Shown here piece by piece: positions 37,061-64,000 of a stretch of 64,000 nt of DNA (its first letter is position 1; every line of letters begins with the position of its first letter). Below the pieces are notes generated by a model. The model was not told the DNA's origin. It did no database searches and saw only the letters and a list, made by a program, of their open reading frames with translations. A program made the position numbers and the translations under genes. Source of the DNA: Ecdyonurus torrentis (taxonomy: Eukaryota > Arthropoda > Insecta > Ephemeroptera > Heptageniidae); the NCBI GenBank assembly GCA_949318235.1, contig OX439128.1, positions 48,762,432 through 48,826,431 on the forward strand, written 5' to 3'.

Positions 37061-37961
37061 GATCTGCCCGATTGATCTGCCTACTCATGTTTCAGCAATT
37101 GGCACATATTTTTATTATAATTATAATGTGCTATTGCTTAATTAAACTTTAATATCAATATCCAATGCACTTTTAAGTGTATTTAATTATATTCAATTAA
37201 AGACACAAATGCACCACAAATCTCTCGAAATCTTTATTGTTCATTTCCAAACGTTGCACTATTATATTTCACTGAAATGAAACAGTATAAAATTCTAACC
37301 ACATACATAAAATTATGTGAACTCCTACATTTCAAAGTATGCAACTTAAAAATAATTATGTATTAAAAATCACACCATGCAGAATAAGACAATTTGAAAA
37401 GTTTATTAAAATATAATTTTCATTGCGAATTTGTAAGGTTGCTTGTTAACTTTTACTTTGCCTGCTGCACTAGTTTTTATGTCCCCTATATACATTTGTC
37501 TGACTGCATGGATCGAGTTTAAGGCATTTTCTTGTAAGATTTCCCTGCGGTGCATTTTCTCCTTCGTAACGCGAACTCATTGTATATGCATGCAGTAAAA
37601 ATTATATTGCAAAATGATACCTTATAACTATAAATAGCTCACGTAAAAGAGGTACTGAAATACTTCAAAGATTTCGCTGTGAATGAACTATATAGGAGAA
37701 GAAAAAAATTGGATAAGAATTTCAGTAAAAAATTATCAAACATAACTTAGTTATCGGATTGCGGATTCCAGTATTTAGCTGTACCAGAAATTGGACCGAA
37801 ATTAATTTTCCTTGAGGTTTCATTTATTTAGTTCTAGATATTTTCATTGGGTGTTTTGAAATTAGTAAAATAATAATGGTACAAAAAACTATGTATAAAG
37901 AATAACTTTTTTTGTGCATATATTTCTGTGTGTGTGTTAAATTTTATATTTTTTGTTTCAG
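37061..37961. other. AT-rich sequence upstream of the first coding exon
   Basis: No promoter-like composition is visible directly upstream of the myosin ATG. The segment ends with a polypyrimidine-rich acceptor TTTTTTGTTTCAG (last base 37961), which shows that the ATG exon is not the first exon of the transcript. Confidence 0.6.
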
Positions 37962-37989
37962 GTGCCGCTGTCTAGTCAATTAAGCCGCC

Positions 37990-38007
<18 letters not shown>
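37962..38007 (+). CDS. Myo7a: Myo7a first coding exon with 5' UTR
   Basis: Acceptor CAG ends at 37961. 37962-37989 is 5' UTR, and the coding part is 37990-38007 (MVIVTR), followed by donor GTAAGTG. The exon has only six codons and ends in phase 0. The next exon begins 5.3 kb downstream at 43284 with GDYIWIEP. The upstream TAA at 37981-37983 closes one frame of the leader. Confidence 0.93.
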
Positions 38008-60012
<22,005 letters not shown>

Positions 60013-60640
60013 AATGACTTTCATTGTAAATTAAATTTAATTAATACAGATCTGAAAATAACAAGTGAATGATTTTATTTTATAGTCTTTATTTAATTTA
60101 CTATTATTATGTTTTATTTTAAGTGTATAATTAATTATTATTTAACATGTGCTATTATAATTAATTAAAATGTGAAATATATATGGACTTTTTACGTATT
60201 AAAAATATATTATGTAGAATTTATTATACATAAAAAATCATGATTAAAAATTAAATCAAAGTTACATAATTTACTTTAAAATTAAATGCAATTTTCAATG
60301 GGTATACTGTGTAAATGTTGAATGATATAAAATATATCAATGATTAAATTTTGCATAAATGGAATGAAAATTGTAATTTGGTAAAAAATATAAGAAAACA
60401 TATATACAAATATGTTGTATTTTAGAGCATATTATTGAATGGTGGCTTATATTTACACTGTAATTAAAAATGATAGTAGGTGATTTAAGAATGTACAGTT
60501 AAAATTAAATATTGTAAAAATATCATATATAAAGTTAGATAGATATTTTTAGCATTTTTGCACCTTTTACTATCTTATACAACCAATGTGTCTTAAAAAA
60601 AAAGCCAAGAAATGAATAAAGTGCTTTTTGATGAGAAAAT
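60013..60640 (+). other. Myo7a 3' UTR (predicted)
   Basis: After TAG the sequence is AT-rich without introns visible. The first AATAAA followed by a T/GT-rich element is at 60615-60620 (AATAAAGTGCTTTTTGATG), giving a UTR of roughly 625 nt. Later AATAAA at 60957-60962 and 61063-61068 are alternatives. Confidence 0.5.
60615..60620 (+). terminator. Candidate polyadenylation signal AATAAA
   Basis: AATAAA with a downstream GTGCTTTTTG element. It is the best-placed signal after the myosin stop, but no transcript data support it. Confidence 0.45.
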
Positions 60641-60942
60641 TTTGTTTAGACTGGCCTTTTCTAACTTTTTATGAGATATCAAAAATATATTACATATTAA
60701 AATGTAGAAAAAAATATGTATAGGTATACATTTAAGAAATTATAAATGAAATTTTATATATTTTGTTAAAAGGAAAATTTTCATAAGATGATTGTCAAAA
60801 AAGGAAAAAAAAATCAATGACTTTTTACATATTTAGTAAATATATCTGTTAAAATATGGTGAATCTCTTAAGTGCTTATGGTTGTTGAACTTTAAATACA
60901 TACATTACATTTATATATTAAAGAAATTAATGTGATTTGTAA

Positions 60943-61056
60943 TATAAATCAAAGAAAATAAACTGGTTTGACAATTAAAGCAAGTACGCAAAAATAATTA
61001 GGATGTTAGGATTAATTGTTATAATTGTCAAACTATTTTCATTCCTTTGATTTATA
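60943..61056. repeat. Inverted repeat (~114 bp)
   Basis: The left arm TATAAATCAAAGAAAATAAA plus GGTTTGACAATT pairs with AATTGTCAAACTATTTTCAT plus CCTTTGATTTATA. Probably a small MITE; it carries an AATAAA inside. Confidence 0.75.
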
Positions 61057-61216
61057 CATTTGAATAAAAACAATATATTCACAAGTAAATTACGCTACCT
61101 TCCATAAACTGTACAGAGTACAGACGTTTCATATCCACTTCTGATTTAACAGTAAAACAGTATATTTAAGTGCATAATGTGTCTATACACGGAACAAAAT
61201 TACTACTTATGGCAGA

Positions 61217-61327
61217 TACAGCTCTGGCCAAAAGTTCCCGAACGGAGCAGTAGCGACCGCTGCGTTTTCTCATAATGATAACATAGTGTGTTTGCAAATC
61301 ATTCAGGAACTTTTGGCCAGAGCTGTA
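61217..61327. mobile_element. Tc1/mariner-type MITE
   Basis: 111 bp. The left end TACAGCTCTGGCCAAAAGTT and the right end AACTTTTGGCCAGAGCTGTA form perfect terminal inverted repeats with TA at each tip. CAG...CTG ends with a TA target duplication and a GGCCAAAAGT motif are typical of Tc1-like termini. Confidence 0.87.
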
Positions 61328-61341
61328 CATACATGAATCCT

Positions 61342-61475
61342 GTAAACTGCAATAGGGAAATATTAACTAAACTAGATGAGTCACACCTTATTGTAGTATG
61401 TTTTACCTGTATTAGGTATAACTTTAGGATATCAATACCAGTTCCACATTAATATTTCCCTATTGAAATTTATAC
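61342..61475. repeat. Inverted repeat (~134 bp)
   Basis: The arms GTAAACTGCAATAGGGAAAT and ATTTCCCTATTGAAATTTATAC enclose about 80 bp. Likely a further small MITE or remnant, 14 bp from the Tc1-type MITE. Confidence 0.7.
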
Positions 61476-63288
61476 GGTTTATGAAACTACTTTCAGTAGT
61501 ATTTTTTTTTCCTCATGTAGTAATGAATTTGGACGTGGATATTAAGTTAAAAAAAAAAACTACACTATGAATACATAAACGTATCTTGACCTTTACCTGT
61601 CAAATCTGTTCTACAGAATTTCCTTTAATACACACATGTTAAAGCCTTTTTAAACCTTGACTTCCATTTATATAATACATCATTTCCACACACAATTGTG
61701 ATAATATATATTTTACAATTTGAATGAAATGCATGTTTTTCTAATTAGAGTAACATTGCAAATGTAGTGTGAATATTTGAATGTTAAAATATATTATAAA
61801 AATGGTGTTTATTGTGTAATTTTAATATACATAATTTAAAAAAAAAAAACTATAAAGATTTGATAGAAAATCTTTTTAACGCAGATTCGATTAGTTTCCT
61901 TGGTTATCAAAACAATATTAATCATAAAACAATATATGTATTAATACAATTAATCTACAGTACATCCGTCCATTTGAAACAATTTTGTTGTATTTATATA
62001 AATGTATTTTTTTATACTACGGTTAAAAATAGAAACAGAAAATCGAATGCACTATAAGTATTTATTGCATATGTTTTTTTTCTCCCTAATTGTTAATTAC
62101 TCAAAATATATTTAAAAATATATAAAATCAGTTATATTATAATGCACTTTTTTTTTGTATTTTATGCTTTCTTGTTTAAAAAAATTGTCTAATGTCAAAA
62201 TGATTAAAATTCTAATTATTAATTGTATAAATTAAACTTAATTTTATCAGATATTATAATTATTTTATTCTGATCTATAATAATAATATATTATTTTACC
62301 TTTTTACTCAGTGATTTTTAATCATGTTAAATATCAATAATTGTCATTGTATTGTTTTTGGTTTGGGTTGTTAACATGTTATAAAAAGGCACCCAATAAA
62401 AATAGCTATTTTCAAAAGAAAAAAAAAATACAGTTTTTTCATTTTTATGTATGAGGAGGGAGGGGGCACCAGCTTTCAAATTTAACGTGCTCTAATCTTT
62501 CCACAAACAATTTGTCCTTTTTTTTTTTTTTATTCTATTTTTATCATCAAATAAAATGAATTACTCATTTCAGAGATGCCAATTTAATTGTTTATTTTAT
62601 TGCAAATAAATATAACACAGAGGGTAAAACTTATTTTTGCATTTTAAACTGACAGCTCTTTTGTATGTCCTAAAATCTTAATTGATTTGACGGAATTAAA
62701 GATCTTTAGTTGGAATTTGAGAAAATTGCTCACTATATATAAAGACGTAATTTTTCTTCCTCTTTAAGCGAGATTATAACGAGAAAATTTTCCTATACTA
62801 GACAATGTATTTATTACCACAAAGATGGCGACAAAGCACATTAAGTACATGACGGGAAATGTATATATAGGATTTAATATTTGTTACAAAGAAAGTATAA
62901 TTACAGTTTCTACTAATGACTTTAATTTAAATTTCGTGAGCCAAAGTAAATATAACAAGTACTGCCCTCTCCTAGTAACATTTTAAAATATTTTAATATA
63001 TAAATAATTCCTGGAGGAAGTTTTTTAAAAGTTTATGGAGTTGACTTACGCGCATACAAACAGTAAAATACGTAAGCGAAATAAAATACAATAAAATAAT
63101 TGTTATAATAGTTGACAATAATCCAAAATTATATATTTAAATTAAAGTTATAAATAAACTTCCAAAATAAAAACTTTAAAAATGTATAAATATAAAAAAA
63201 ATGTTAAAAAAATATTGCAAAAATAATAATTTTAATGCAAAAAATTAATTAAATGATATAATTTTTTTTTGTGCAAATTAAATGGTTA
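61476..63288. other. AT-rich 3' flank, no gene seen
   Basis: Contains A- and T-rich runs, with poly-T at about 62518-62531. The + frame at 61812-62057 is AT-driven with no family resemblance. Confidence 0.6.
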
Positions 63289-63480
63289 TTAGTTCATTGT
63301 TATTTCAACAGAAAGCGCTTTATGTTGATGTTTAAGCCCCGAGATCAATTTATTTTTAAACCTGAGCTGCCTTGAAGTAGAATCCTTGGGTAAGTGTGAT
63401 GTGTTTGTCCTAAACTTTATGTCTGCAATTTTTAACACCTCGTTTCTCTCATACGTCTCACTAACTTGTATCTGGAGACT
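63289..63480 (-). other. Open frame, possible terminal exon of a neighbouring gene
   Basis: On the - strand a frame of 63 codons is open from 63480 to a TAA at 63289-63291, giving VLKIADIKFRTNTSHLPKDS, then TSRQLRFKNKLISGLKHQHK and ALSVEITMN. A stop (TGA) lies just upstream in frame, next to acceptor-like CTCCAG sequences. The local base composition is less AT-rich than the flanks. No known family is recognised. It may be the last exon of a gene lying beyond the window, or chance. On the + strand the same segment has a donor-like CTTGGGTAAGTG at 63386-63397. Confidence 0.2.
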
Positions 63481-64000
63481 TCACTGGAGATACAATCCCG
63501 CATACATTTCTACCAACCTCTCATAATTATATAATCAAACTATAACATTTGTGTGTGAGCACGCATTTTACTTACTTTATATGTTATCTATCTATATGAT
63601 GTTTTATATATTGGTGATTTGCCAAACTATTGCAGCATGTGGATTTTTCAAGAAAGCAAAAAAATATATTAAAATATATATATAAAATAGAAAAAAATGG
63701 ACTAAAATAAATGCTTTTGTTATTTTATTTTGTAAAAATAAAAAATTGCTTTAATTTTATATACGCTAGTCTTTCAAGTTGCAATAAATGATTATAAATT
63801 TCCCTTAAATAGTGTAATATTCAATCAATTTGTTTTTCTTCGCGTATTTAAAAAATTGCTGAAATTTTTTAACTTTTTGAAAAATGATAAGAATTGGCAT
63901 TGTAAATTAAAAGTAATAACAATAAAGTGGGTTTTGTTAAAGAGATAACAAATAAATGCATATCGCACTAAAAAAAAAACACATTCATTATACTGTATAG
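63481..64000. other. AT-rich edge sequence, no gene seen
   Basis: No repeat or coding signal beyond short AT runs. Confidence 0.6.

Noticed and set aside
62826..62860. ATGGCGACAAAGCAC as a gene start
   Set aside because: The frame closes quickly and there is no supporting exon or donor.

Overview
The window is AT-rich animal nuclear DNA, most likely from an arthropod and probably an insect. It holds one recognisable protein-coding gene: a complete, intron-rich myosin VIIa (fly crinkled / vertebrate MYO7A) on the + strand. The arthropod assignment rests on the protein, which starts MVIVTR and matches fly Crinkled closely along its whole length. The repeats fit a metazoan but do not identify the species.

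Layout. 1-613: a long TC/TCTA microsatellite. 0.9-19 kb: no convincing protein-coding gene; the region is AT-rich and crowded with small non-autonomous transposons, among them three long-inverted-repeat elements (one split by a nested insertion), an hAT transposon with intact terminal repeats and a perfect 8-bp target duplication (4301-7029), a 5S-rRNA-derived SINE (7045-7466), and several MITEs. 18.98-19.26 kb: a compositionally distinct patch with an E-box/CRE, an inverted CCAAT box and a strong splice donor; this is my candidate promoter and untranslated first exon of the myosin. 19.3-37.9 kb: more inverted-repeat elements, microsatellites and a 5'-truncated LINE; in my model this is the first intron. 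37,962-60,012: a short 5' UTR followed by 34 coding exons totalling 6,588 nt (2,195 codons plus TAG). 60.0-64 kb: 3' UTR, then AT-rich DNA with hairpin elements and one weak antisense exon-like open frame near the edge.

The myosin reads without a frameshift or internal stop once spliced. Domain order is motor, five IQ motifs, a charged single-alpha-helix-like segment, MyTH4-FERM, SH3, MyTH4-FERM: the full myosin VIIa architecture, an actin motor of hair-cell stereocilia in vertebrates and of bristles, denticles and hearing organs in flies. Two introns use GC rather than GT donors. Several introns carry identifiable insertions, including one 375-bp retroposon-like insert with a 15-bp target duplication in what must have been a 62-bp intron.

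I found no evidence of a novel gene system. The most useful new observations are the predicted distal first exon with a short uORF ending 6 nt before the myosin ATG, the two GC-AG introns, and the MITE families with several copies in the window.
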